From Candidatus Hydrogenedentes bacterium UBA2224 (lineage in GTDB: Bacteria > Hydrogenedentota > Hydrogenedentia > Hydrogenedentales > SLHB01): a stretch of DNA of 6,240 bases. The position numbers were made by a program, and so were the translations under genes. A model generated the notes under the pieces. The model worked only from the letters and a program-made list of their open reading frames with translations. It was not told the DNA's origin and ran no database searches. The stretch spans positions 7,041-13,280 of the forward strand of contig DDYW01000191.1 in the NCBI GenBank assembly GCA_002348185.1, read 5' to 3'. Positions within the stretch are counted from its first letter, which is position 1, and each line of letters starts with the position of its first letter. This document shows, in pieces, positions 1-6,107 of the stretch.

Positions 1-73
1 GTCCCCGTTCTCCGTCTTCTCCTCCGGGATTTGCCCCGGGCTATTCTCGGTTGCCCCTTGCGGGGCTGCAAAA

Positions 74-87
74 CGCCGTCCCCGGCG
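74..87 (-). terminator. Weak candidate minus-strand terminator hairpin
   Basis: Read on the minus strand, the stem CGCCG, loop GGGA, stem CGGCG is followed directly by TTTT (73-71 plus neighbours) and then a second hairpin (66-53). The arrangement resembles an intrinsic terminator, but the stem is only 5 bp and the T run is short and interrupted by G. No minus-strand gene is visible just upstream (positions 88-294), so there is no obvious transcript for it to end. Confidence 0.2.
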
Positions 88-100
88 GTCATTCTTGTCG

Positions 101-129
101 TGTAACGCAGACGTCTCGCCTGCGCTACA
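101..129 (-). repeat. REP-like palindromic element, 13-bp stem with 3-nt loop
   Basis: The arms TGTAACGCAG (101-110) and CTGCGCTACA (120-129) are complementary at 9 of 10 positions, and two more pairs (112-113 with 117-118) continue the stem toward a 3-nt loop. On the plus strand the stem has two A-C mismatches. On the minus strand both become G-T (G-U) wobbles, so a minus-strand RNA or single strand would fold as a continuous 13-bp stem with loop AGA. Imperfect palindromes of the general form GCAGGCG...CGCCTGC resemble dispersed intergenic repeats of GC-rich bacteria. Copy number cannot be seen from a single window, so the repeat identity is inferred. Confidence 0.5.
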
Positions 130-170
130 AATCGCCGGTACCACCGTACCCGCCTTTTCGGGGCGAATAG

Positions 171-184
171 AGTACAATTGTTCT
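171..184. promoter_or_regulatory. Candidate operator palindrome overlapping a -10-like TACAAT
   Basis: AGTACAATTGTTCT is a 14-bp imperfect palindrome (12 of 14 positions symmetrical) centred between 177 and 178, with a perfect 8-bp core ACAATTGT. It contains TACAAT (173-178), one mismatch from the sigma70 -10 consensus. No acceptable -35 hexamer was found 16-18 bp upstream. A second TACAAT lies at 232-237, also without a good -35. Either could contribute to deoC transcription. A palindrome covering a -10 element would fit a repressor site, but the regulator is unknown and chance is possible. Confidence 0.25.
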
Positions 185-282
185 GCCCCCGGGTGGGCCG
201 CGCATCTGGAGACTTGCTCCCGTATCCGCGCTACAATGTCTCATCGGTCAGCAGAAACGGGAAACCTCAGAACCGTGAACAC

Positions 283-288
283 AGGAAA
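283..288 (+). promoter_or_regulatory. Ribosome binding site of deoC
   Basis: AGGAAA sits 6 nt before the ATG at 295. It decides the start. The same frame is open back to a TTG at 178, but the extra 39 residues are rich in Arg and Ser, match nothing in the aldolase family, and have no Shine-Dalgarno sequence as good as this one. Confidence 0.65.
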
Positions 289-294
289 CGAATC

Positions 295-990
295 ATGACT
301 GGCGACTGCCCCGTAAACCCCTCGCTGCATCTCACGCGAAACCAACTGGCCCGAATGATCGACCACACGCAATTGCGGGCGTACGCCACCCAACTCGACA
401 TCACGGAGCTGTGCGATGAAGCGGCGGCGTTCGGTTTTGCCTCCGTGTCCGTCAATCCCATCTGGACCGCCTACTGCGCGAAACGGCTTACGGGCACGAC
501 CGTTGTCGTGGATCCCACCATCGGGTTTCCTCTCGGGGCCAACACCGCGCGCATCAAAATTGAAGAAGCCAAGGAAGCCGTGCGAAACGGCGCCCAGGAA
601 CTCGACATGGTCATCAACATCGGCGCGTTGAAATCCGGCTTCCACGACTACGTCGAGAAAGAGATCGCCAGTCTCGTCCGCGCCGTGCGGGGAATCCCCG
701 TCAAGGTCATCCTAGAAACCAGCTACCTGACCACGGACGAAAAAGTCACCGTGTGCGAGATGAGCCTGCGTTCCGGCGCTGCGTTTGTCAAAACGTCCAC
801 GGGGTTCGGCGACAGCGGCGCCACCATTCAGGATGTGACCCTCATGCACGAGGTGGTTGGAGGGCAGATGGGGATCAAGGCCGCGGGCGGCGTGCGCAGC
901 TTCGGCGACGCCATCGCGCTGATCGGGGCGGGCGCCACCCGGATCGGCACCAGCACCGGACCCAACATACTCGAAGCGGCCCCCCGTTAG
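295..990 (+). CDS. deoC: Deoxyribose-phosphate aldolase (DeoC)
   Basis: Cytosolic class I aldolase that reversibly splits 2-deoxy-D-ribose 5-phosphate into D-glyceraldehyde 3-phosphate and acetaldehyde, the last step in using the sugar of deoxynucleosides. The 231-residue product has the length of the short bacterial DeoC type. Seen in the sequence: IDHTQL at 22-27, IGFPLGAN at 76-83, ELDMVINIGALKSG at 102-115 (D104 matches the conserved active-site Asp), KVILET at 137-142, the Schiff-base motif VKTSTGF at 165-171 with K166 as the expected catalytic lysine, and IKAAGGVR at 194-201 with K195 as the second active-site lysine. GTSTG at 218-222 fits the phosphate-binding end. The barrel appears complete. 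The usual partners (thymidine or purine nucleoside phosphorylase, phosphopentomutase, cytidine deaminase) are not in the window, so deoC is probably transcribed alone. It converges on the next gene with 14 nt between stop codons. Confidence 0.96.
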   Translation: MTGDCPVNPSLHLTRNQLARMIDHTQLRAYATQLDITELCDEAAAFGFASVSVNPIWTAYCAKRLTGTTVVVDPTIGFPLGANTARIKIEEAKEAVRNGAQELDMVINIGALKSGFHDYVEKEIASLVRAVRGIPVKVILETSYLTTDEKVTVCEMSLRSGAAFVKTSTGFGDSGATIQDVTLMHEVVGGQMGIKAAGGVRSFGDAIALIGAGATRIGTSTGPNILEAAPR

Positions 991-1004
991 GCCCGAAATA
1001 CGTC

Positions 1005-1985
1005 TCAGGGCGCGCCCATCATCCGGATGAACGTCTGCAGCAAGTCGGCATCGAGCTGTTCGGCCATCTCATTCTTCATAATCTTCAGTGCATCAAACGT
1101 ACTCACGGCGTCCTTGTAGGACCGTTTCGTGGTGAGCGCGTCAAAAATGTCCGCAATGGTGCAGATGCGGATCAGGGGGGACAGCGCCTTTGCGTCGCGC
1201 TGCTCGGGATACCCGCTGCCATTCACTTTTTCGTGATGGTAACGCACAACGTCCAGCGCCGCGGCGTTGATCCCGCTGTGACCGTCCAGAATCCGGCATC
1301 CCAGCACAGGATGACGCTTCATCTCCTCCCACTGCTCCAGCGTCAGTTTGCCTTTGCAATTCAGAATGGATGGGTCGATGAGGCTCTTGCCGATGTCGTG
1401 CAAGAGCGCGCCCGTGCCAAAATCCTTCAGTTCCTGCGGCGAAAACGCGCCCGCTCGCTGCGCCAGGGTGATGCTGAACACAAATACGTTGATGCTGTGC
1501 GTATACGTGTAATAATCATACGACGTGATGCGCAAGAGCTGGGCAAACGCCGTCTTCTCCTGCGACAGAAACTCGTAGGTCAACTGCACATAGGCCTTGC
1601 TTCGGTTGACCGTGTCCCCGGCACGCGGATCCGCAAATACTTCCCGCATGAGAAACCGGCCCGAAACGTATACCACGTCCGTCTTGTGGTCGAGCGGCAA
1701 TTCAGGATCGCCCAGAATGGCCCCGAGATTCTTCTCGAGATACCGCAGGTACGCTTTCTCCTCGCGGGAATCCACATACAAATGCCTGATATTGTGCTCT
1801 TCGAGACGGCGCCGGTCTTCATCCGTAAACGGGAGGTGCTTCTCCCGGTAGAGCACGGGCTGCTGCCCGCCCCGTGTCTGGAGATACAAATTGAAGCTCG
1901 TGACGGTCTCTTCCCGCAAACAGGCCACGGGCACGGGAATGAGCTGTTGAGGCGGAGACGCCACTGCCTCGCCCTTGAGTTCCAT
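1005..1985 (-). CDS. HD-GYP domain protein, probable cyclic-di-GMP phosphodiesterase
   Basis: A 326-residue soluble protein with no membrane segment or receiver domain. The N-terminal part (about 16-72, with FNLYLQ, VLYREKHLPF and IRHLYVD) resembles the small N-terminal domain (DUF3391-like) found before many HD-GYP domains. A probably helical stretch follows. The C-terminal HD-GYP domain (about 150-322) keeps the full signature: H163, HDIGK at 196-200, RHPVLG at 224-229, HHE at 250-252, NGSGYP at 255-260 and IADIFDALTTKR at 277-288. The family hydrolyses cyclic-di-GMP to pGpG or GMP using a bi- or trinuclear metal centre, and all expected ligands are present, so activity is likely. The open frame extends to a TTG at 2051, but that TTG lies in the -35 box of a strong promoter. 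The ATG at 1985 has GGGGA 7 nt upstream and is the better start. Its output target cannot be told from this context. Confidence 0.93.
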   Translation of the reverse strand: MELKGEAVASPPQQLIPVPVACLREETVTSFNLYLQTRGGQQPVLYREKHLPFTDEDRRRLEEHNIRHLYVDSREEKAYLRYLEKNLGAILGDPELPLDHKTDVVYVSGRFLMREVFADPRAGDTVNRSKAYVQLTYEFLSQEKTAFAQLLRITSYDYYTYTHSINVFVFSITLAQRAGAFSPQELKDFGTGALLHDIGKSLIDPSILNCKGKLTLEQWEEMKRHPVLGCRILDGHSGINAAALDVVRYHHEKVNGSGYPEQRDAKALSPLIRICTIADIFDALTTKRSYKDAVSTFDALKIMKNEMAEQLDADLLQTFIRMMGAP

Positions 1986-1992
1986 ATGGACT

Positions 1993-1997
1993 TCCCC
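1993..1997 (-). promoter_or_regulatory. Ribosome binding site of the HD-GYP gene
   Basis: GGGGA, read on the minus strand, lies 7 nt before the ATG at 1985. It supports this ATG over the upstream in-frame TTG (2051) and ATG (2042), both of which fall within the promoter. Confidence 0.5.
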
Positions 1998-2022
1998 GTT
2001 GAGTGTCTCCCGGTCGCAACAG

Positions 2023-2051
2023 ATTATACCCGAAAGAGGCATATTTGACAA
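2023..2051 (-). promoter_or_regulatory. Sigma70-type promoter of the HD-GYP gene
   Basis: On the minus strand, TTGTCA (2051-2046, 4 to 5 of 6 to the -35 consensus) is followed after exactly 17 bp by a perfect TATAAT (2028-2023). Transcription should begin near 2016, giving a leader of about 30 nt before the ATG at 1985. This is the strongest promoter in the window and shows that the HD-GYP gene can be transcribed separately from hldE upstream. Confidence 0.8.
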
Positions 2052-2088
2052 AACTACGCAAATAGACAGCCTCCAGTCTCATGAATTG

Positions 2089-2100
2089 CCGTTCAAACGG
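2089..2100. promoter_or_regulatory. Dyad CCGTT-CA-AACGG upstream of the HD-GYP promoter
   Basis: Two perfectly complementary 5-bp arms (2089-2093 and 2096-2100) are separated by 2 bp. The spacing is too tight for an RNA hairpin loop, so a dimeric DNA-binding protein is the more natural reader. The dyad lies about 38 bp upstream of the -35 box at 2051, a position compatible with an activator. No regulator is identifiable. Confidence 0.3.
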
Positions 2101-2103
2101 TCT

Positions 2104-2122
2104 TCCGGGGGAAGTCCCCGGA
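2104..2122. repeat. Stem-loop downstream of hldE (7-bp stem, 5-nt loop)
   Basis: TCCGGGG (2104-2110) and CCCCGGA (2116-2122) are exact complements around the loop GAAGT. The element is about 92 nt past the hldE stop and 53 nt before the -35 box of the HD-GYP gene. There is no T run on either side in either direction, so it is not a canonical intrinsic terminator. It may act as a 3' stabilising hairpin for the hldE message or as a T-less terminator. The rest of 2123-2213 shows no other clear element. Confidence 0.4.
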
Positions 2123-2213
2123 CGGGATCGGCTCCGTAAAACGCTGCAAATAAATCAGTTACAGCACCGCAAGACACAGAACCTGAGACCGCTGCGTCCC
2201 TAGGCCCCTGCGC

Positions 2214-3677
2214 TTATTTCCCTGTCATTCGGCTGATGATCTGCGTGGTAGATTGGCCCTCGACCCCCGAGATGATGGCAATCTCGCCGCCGTACCCCTC
2301 CACCAGACGCCGCTCCTCCTGGACGATGGTGTCAATCGAGTAATCGCCCCCCTTGGCATAGACATCCGGCTTCAAGAACTCCAGTAACCGCATTGGGGTG
2401 GGTTCGTCGAAAATGACGATGTAGTCCACGCACTCAAAGGCCGCCAGGACAACCGCCCGGTTCTCCTGGGGAATGATGGGGCGGTCAGGGCCTTTATTCT
2501 GTTTCACAGAAGCGTCGCTGTTGAGGCCGACCACCAGCACGTCGCCCAGCGCGGCCGCCCGCTGGAGGTAGGTGATGTGCCCGACATGGATAAGATCAAA
2601 GCAGCCATTCGTCCAGACGAGCCGCTTGCCGTCTCTGCGCAGCCCCTCGAGAATGTGCTTGAGCGTATCCATGGTTTTGAGCTTTGCGGGCGCACCCGAT
2701 GACGCCAGCGCATCCAGCAGCTCCGTGTTCGATACCGTGACCACGCCCGGCTGCACCACCGCCACGCCCGCCGCGGCGTTGCCCAGTACGGCCGCGTCCT
2801 CGAGCGAACCGCCCGCTACCAGCGTGAGCGCCACCGCGGCCGTCACCGTATCGCCCGCGCCCGTCACGTCCACCACCGCATCCGGCGTAATCGTGATCGG
2901 CACATCGACGGGCTTGACATTGGGCCGGTACACGCGAATGCCTGCCGGGCCGCGCGTAATCAACGCGCTGCCCGCGACCGTCAACAGCCGTTCCGCGGCC
3001 GCGTCGAGGGTCGCCTCGTCCACCACGGTGATGCCCGTGCCGATGCCCGCCTCGCGGTCGTTCGGCACCACGACATCAAATCCTTTCAACGCGCCCGCCC
3101 GGGCGCGCGAATCGCCCACCGTGAGCAAGTGGTGCTGCCTGGCGCAGGCCACCACCGTCGCCAGCACGCGCTCCGTCGCCACCGACGAGACCTGATCCAC
3201 CACCACGATGGCATCCACCTCCGGCGCCAGCTTTTCGATATTCGCCACGACCTGGTCTTCGACCGCGCCCGAGATGAACGTGGGCGACGGCGTATCCGTG
3301 CGCAGAATCTCCTGGCTCGGGATGTTGAACCCGCCCGCGCGCAGTTTGCCGTAGGTGTTGGTCGGGCGCGCCGGGTCCGTCACAACGTAGTCCGTGTTCA
3401 CGTTGCGGACCGCGAACTCGCGCCGCACGATGCCCGCGTTCACGTCGTCGCCGACGTAGCCCACCATATAGGTCGTCGCGCCGAGCGATGCCACATTGCA
3501 TGCGGCATTGCCCGCCGCACCGGGATTGTGCCGTTTCTCATGCACTTCATACACCGGGATCGGCGCTTCCAGGCTCACGCTCGTCACGGAACCATACACA
3601 TTCTCATCGAGGTAAATGTCCCCCACCACCATGACCCGCGCCTTCGTGAACCGGTTCACCAATTCCGCGTGACTCAT
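2214..3677 (-). CDS. hldE: Bifunctional heptose-7-phosphate kinase / heptose-1-phosphate adenylyltransferase (HldE)
   Basis: A cytosolic enzyme of ADP-heptose synthesis, 487 residues against 477 in E. coli. The N-terminal PfkB/ribokinase half (about 12-325) phosphorylates C1 of heptose 7-phosphate. The C-terminal half (about 350-485) transfers AMP from ATP to heptose 1-phosphate. Seen: GDIYLDENVYG at 19-29, LEAP at 36-39, PGAAGNAACN at 52-61, PNDREA at 205-210, TRGPAG at 241-246, and DVTGAGDT at 270-277 with D276 as the expected catalytic base. In the transferase half, TNGCFDLIHVGH at 356-367 carries the nucleotide-binding HxGH (364-367); KGGDY is at 442-446 and the STT motif at 476-478. The kinase half departs from the E. 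coli type: DQVSS (161-165) replaces DYAKG, and GDSRAR (188-193) replaces the DPKG region. The start ATG has GGAG 5 nt upstream. The partner steps (GmhA, GmhB, HldD) are not in the window. The product could feed lipopolysaccharide core or another heptosylated glycan. Confidence 0.93.
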   Translation of the reverse strand: MSHAELVNRFTKARVMVVGDIYLDENVYGSVTSVSLEAPIPVYEVHEKRHNPGAAGNAACNVASLGATTYMVGYVGDDVNAGIVRREFAVRNVNTDYVVTDPARPTNTYGKLRAGGFNIPSQEILRTDTPSPTFISGAVEDQVVANIEKLAPEVDAIVVVDQVSSVATERVLATVVACARQHHLLTVGDSRARAGALKGFDVVVPNDREAGIGTGITVVDEATLDAAAERLLTVAGSALITRGPAGIRVYRPNVKPVDVPITITPDAVVDVTGAGDTVTAAVALTLVAGGSLEDAAVLGNAAAGVAVVQPGVVTVSNTELLDALASSGAPAKLKTMDTLKHILEGLRRDGKRLVWTNGCFDLIHVGHITYLQRAAALGDVLVVGLNSDASVKQNKGPDRPIIPQENRAVVLAAFECVDYIVIFDEPTPMRLLEFLKPDVYAKGGDYSIDTIVQEERRLVEGYGGEIAIISGVEGQSTTQIISRMTGK

Positions 3678-3708
3678 TCCGTCTCCGCTCCCCTTCGTTA
3701 CTCAGCCG

Positions 3709-3729
3709 TCACGGTCCCTTGCGCCGTGA
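3709..3729. repeat. Inverted repeat in the probable hldE leader
   Basis: TCACGG (3709-3714) and CCGTGA (3724-3729) are exact complements around a 9-nt loop, with a possible G-T pair extending the stem. It lies about 32-52 nt upstream of the hldE start and downstream of the candidate promoter, so it would be transcribed. It leaves the Shine-Dalgarno region (3683-3686) free, so direct masking of the ribosome site is not suggested. Confidence 0.3.
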
Positions 3730-3740
3730 TCAAACGCCAA

Positions 3741-3769
3741 ATTACAGCATAACCCGAATTCAAACACAA
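3741..3769 (-). promoter_or_regulatory. Candidate promoter of hldE
   Basis: On the minus strand, TTGTGT (3769-3764, 3 of 6 to the -35 consensus) is followed after 17 bp by TGTAAT (3746-3741, 5 of 6 to the -10). TGC immediately precedes the -10, giving an extended -10 element that can offset a weak -35. The predicted leader is about 57 nt. The 125-nt spacer between the DUF4838 stop and hldE otherwise shows no clear terminator. Confidence 0.45.
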
Positions 3770-3802
3770 CGGCATGGCCTCCCGGGTCCGCGCCGCCGGC
3801 TC

Positions 3803-6061
3803 TCACCGCTCCCGAAGCAGGTAAAACCGGTCCACATAAATCGCGTCGACCTCGCCGGGATTGTTGACCGGCGCCACCCAGAAATACATCCCCGGCGCGA
3901 GCGCATGCACGCCCAGATCAACCGTTTTGTAGTCCGTGCCGGCCGCCTCGGCGATCGGCACGCTGCGCTGCGCCACGTGTTTCCCCTCGCGCGTGTCATA
4001 CACGCCAGCCACCAGCGCCACCCCCGACGCCGCCTTCGCGTCGCAGCGCAGCTCCGCGTAACAGTGCCAGCGCTCCCCCTCGGAAACCTCATCCCGAATC
4101 GCATACTGCACCGCCCACTGCGTGTGGTTGGACGGCATGTACGCCGCCGCCTTGTCCGCCGCGGCGGCATCGTCCACCAGCGCGCTCCACCCGTTATCGA
4201 CGCCGTGCAGGCTGAACCAATTGTCTTCAATCACGACATAGTCCTCTTCGGGGAGGCCCTCGCACGCCACGGGGAGCGGCCCCGCCGGCCGGAAACGCAG
4301 CCGCAGCATCCGCGCGTACTGGCCGAAATCGCCGCCTTCCCGGTAGCTGTTGGCCGCGAAGCCCTCCGCGCGGGCGATGAACGCCTCCGCAAGAGCCGTG
4401 GGCTCGGCCGGCGCCGCGATTGCCGCGCCGGTTCGCTTCACCGCGCGCGCTACCTCGCGGTGGCGGTTCAAAACCACGTTGTCCAGCGGCATACGCGCCC
4501 GCGCCACCCGGGTCGCAAGCACCGGATCCTCTTTGGCGCGCTCTGCCGCCTCGTCGAACAGTTGCACCGCGCGAATCACGTCCTCCACCGGGAACCACTC
4601 CGACGTGTCGGCCATATAGCAGCGCAGATACACCCCCGACCGCTCCGCCGCGTCGTGGATCAGGTCGATGTACGTGCGCAACGGTTCCGCGGCCGGACCG
4701 TAGTATCCGCGCATAAACTCATTAATCAGCGCGTCCGCGTCGCGCTCCGGTTCCCACATCAAGTGCGCCAGCAGCCACGCCCGCAATTCAGGAAAATCGC
4801 TGATCGAACAACTCGAATCCCCCTGTTCAAACAGGCCCACCGTGTTGTTCGCGACAAAAAAGCGGATGTTCGGCGCCAGCACCCGCAGGTTCGGATGCGG
4901 CATGATGTAGTCGCGGAAATTCGTCACGTAATCCCACACGAACAGACGCGGCGCAATTGCGCTCCACGCCTCCATGTCGCGTTTGAACTCGACGTTCTGC
5001 TCGCCCGTCGCCAGCGGCTGCGAATACGAGCATTCAATCGAGCACAGCCGGATGATCACGTTGTGGCGCGGCGTGACGCCCGTGGGCGCTTTCCGCGTGT
5101 ACTGATACGCAAGCGTCTCGACCAAAAACTCCGGATACTCCTTTTCGATCTCCGCCGCCACCGCGTTCACAAAATGCAGCAGCGAGCCCGACGGCGACCC
5201 GGCCGCCTCGTCCTGGGCGCGGCACTTCGCGCACTGGCAGTTGCCGTGCCAGTCGTTCTGCGAGATCGAGATCATCCCGGCTTCAGGATTCCGGCGAATC
5301 CATTCCAGCGCATTCTTGACGAATTCCACGCGCATCGCCTCGTTGGTGAGGCACAGTTGCGTGCCCTCCGAGCGCCGTTCGCCGTCAATCTCGCTGTACC
5401 AGTCGGGATACTCCGCAAAATACTGCTCCGGCGGCAGAATCTGATAAAACGTGTGGCACCAGCCCAGAATGTTGTAATGTCCGCCATATTCCTCCGCGAC
5501 CCTCACAAAATGCCCGTTGCATTTGCTCCGGGCCGCGTACACCCCCTCAAACGCGTCACGGTAGAACGCTTCCCGGTAGATCAGGTGCGGCACATACACC
5601 GTGTCCAGCGCCGGCACCGCGAGCGTGCGCTTCTCCGGCACATACCGTTCGGTTGACGACCACCACCGGCAGCCTACCACCTCTTCCAGAAACGTATACA
5701 CCGCATACAAGGTCCCCCGGGGCCGCCCGCCCGCCAGATAGAGCCGGGTATCATTCGATTTCAGCACAATCCCGTCCCTGCCCAGCGCGCCCAGGTCGAC
5801 ATCCGGGTAGGCCTCCGCCAGAAGCGGCGATGGCCCCACCACAATCGCCTTCGCGCCCGGCGCCACCGTAGGCTGAACGGCAAACGTCGCGCCCGTCACT
5901 GCCTGGAGGTGTTCCTGCAGCTCCGCGGCCGCCGTTCTTTCGGCGGCGAGCGCATCCTCCGCAACGACAATGACCCAGTCGGTTGCGCCGTCCCGCGCCA
6001 ACACCGCCTCGCCCGGCGTCTGCGCCGCCAGAATCATGAGAATCGATGCTATCAGATGCAT
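3803..6061 (-). CDS. Exported DUF4838 domain protein, putative glycoside hydrolase
   Basis: A 752-residue protein starting with a short hydrophobic leader (MHLIASILMILAA, 1-13) that looks like a signal peptide, although it lacks the usual Lys or Arg. Residues about 27-155 resemble the N-terminal domain seen in front of alpha-glucuronidase-like barrels (AAAELQEHLQAVTGA at 44-58, GGRPRGTLYAVYTFLE at 111-126). The central DUF4838 region (about 160-470) has SISQNDWHGNCQCAKC at 265-280, with a CxCxxC motif (C275, C277, C280), then FVNAVAAEIEKEYP at 297-310, LFVWDYVTNFRDY at 373-385, GLFEQGD at 409-415 and YYGPAAEPLRTYI at 453-465. The C-terminal 605-750 looks like a beta-sandwich, possibly carbohydrate binding. 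DUF4838 has no established reaction known to me; a role on glycans is inferred from domain resemblance and export. D270, E343, D377, E412 and D415 are acidic residues in well-kept segments. The ATG at 6061 is chosen over an in-frame TTG at 6136, which lies in the -35 box. Confidence 0.85.
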   Translation of the reverse strand: MHLIASILMILAAQTPGEAVLARDGATDWVIVVAEDALAAERTAAAELQEHLQAVTGATFAVQPTVAPGAKAIVVGPSPLLAEAYPDVDLGALGRDGIVLKSNDTRLYLAGGRPRGTLYAVYTFLEEVVGCRWWSSTERYVPEKRTLAVPALDTVYVPHLIYREAFYRDAFEGVYAARSKCNGHFVRVAEEYGGHYNILGWCHTFYQILPPEQYFAEYPDWYSEIDGERRSEGTQLCLTNEAMRVEFVKNALEWIRRNPEAGMISISQNDWHGNCQCAKCRAQDEAAGSPSGSLLHFVNAVAAEIEKEYPEFLVETLAYQYTRKAPTGVTPRHNVIIRLCSIECSYSQPLATGEQNVEFKRDMEAWSAIAPRLFVWDYVTNFRDYIMPHPNLRVLAPNIRFFVANNTVGLFEQGDSSCSISDFPELRAWLLAHLMWEPERDADALINEFMRGYYGPAAEPLRTYIDLIHDAAERSGVYLRCYMADTSEWFPVEDVIRAVQLFDEAAERAKEDPVLATRVARARMPLDNVVLNRHREVARAVKRTGAAIAAPAEPTALAEAFIARAEGFAANSYREGGDFGQYARMLRLRFRPAGPLPVACEGLPEEDYVVIEDNWFSLHGVDNGWSALVDDAAAADKAAAYMPSNHTQWAVQYAIRDEVSEGERWHCYAELRCDAKAASGVALVAGVYDTREGKHVAQRSVPIAEAAGTDYKTVDLGVHALAPGMYFWVAPVNNPGEVDAIYVDRFYLLRER

Positions 6062-6066
6062 GGTGT

Positions 6067-6074
6067 CTCTCCCT
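6067..6074 (-). promoter_or_regulatory. Ribosome binding site of the DUF4838 gene
   Basis: AGGGAGAG, read on the minus strand, ends 5 nt before the ATG at 6061 (its GGAG core is 7 nt away). It fixes the start at the residue that opens the hydrophobic leader. Confidence 0.65.
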
Positions 6075-6107
6075 GCGTGATGAATCCCGATCTCGCGTTT
6101 TCCCGGG

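Larger units (their letters stand above)
24..165. repeat. Cluster of six short GC-rich inverted repeats upstream of deoC
   Basis: Six small inverted repeats lie almost end to end. They are CCGGG/CCCGG (24-28 with 35-39), GCCCC/GGGGC with a TTGC loop (53-57 with 62-66), CGCCG/CGGCG with a TCCC loop (74-78 with 83-87), the larger palindrome at 101-129, GGTAC/GTACC with a CACC loop (137-141 with 146-150), and CGCC/GGCG (151-154 with 162-165). Short GC-rich stems arise easily by chance at this composition, so individual stems are weak. The density is what stands out. No protein-coding signal covers the stretch. It could be a composite repetitive intergenic element or a terminator region for a gene outside the window. 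Confidence 0.45.

Noticed and set aside
178..294. 39-residue N-terminal extension of DeoC from a TTG.
   Set aside because: It has no family similarity, and the TTG lies within the operator-like palindrome. The ATG at 295 has a good ribosome site and gives a normal-length aldolase.
2..298. Plus-strand frame open from the window edge to a TGA that overlaps the deoC ATG (ATGA), which could suggest the end of an upstream co-translated gene.
   Set aside because: The translation is Ser/Arg/Pro/Cys-rich without recognisable motifs, runs through the hairpin cluster and palindrome, and third-position GC falls along it. About 99 open codons in GC-rich DNA is not remarkable. An upstream gene fragment cannot be fully excluded.
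1008..1017. Perfect palindrome GGGCGCGCCC at the end of the HD-GYP gene, considered as a shared terminator.
   Set aside because: It has no loop, no T tract on either side, and lies inside coding sequence; it is likely a chance GC palindrome.
753..2048. 431-codon plus-strand frame running across the deoC end and the HD-GYP gene.
   Set aside because: It overlaps two well-supported genes, is rich in Arg, His and Gln, and shows no family motifs; it is a shadow frame.
3129..3752. 207-codon plus-strand frame opposite the 5' half of hldE.
   Set aside because: It is antisense to conserved kinase motifs and has Arg/His-rich, low-complexity content typical of a shadow frame.
3719..5656. 645-codon open frame on the plus strand opposite the DUF4838 gene.
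   Set aside because: The product is extremely Arg/His-rich with no motifs, as expected for the antisense frame of a GC-rich gene. The opposite strand encodes a clear DUF4838 protein.
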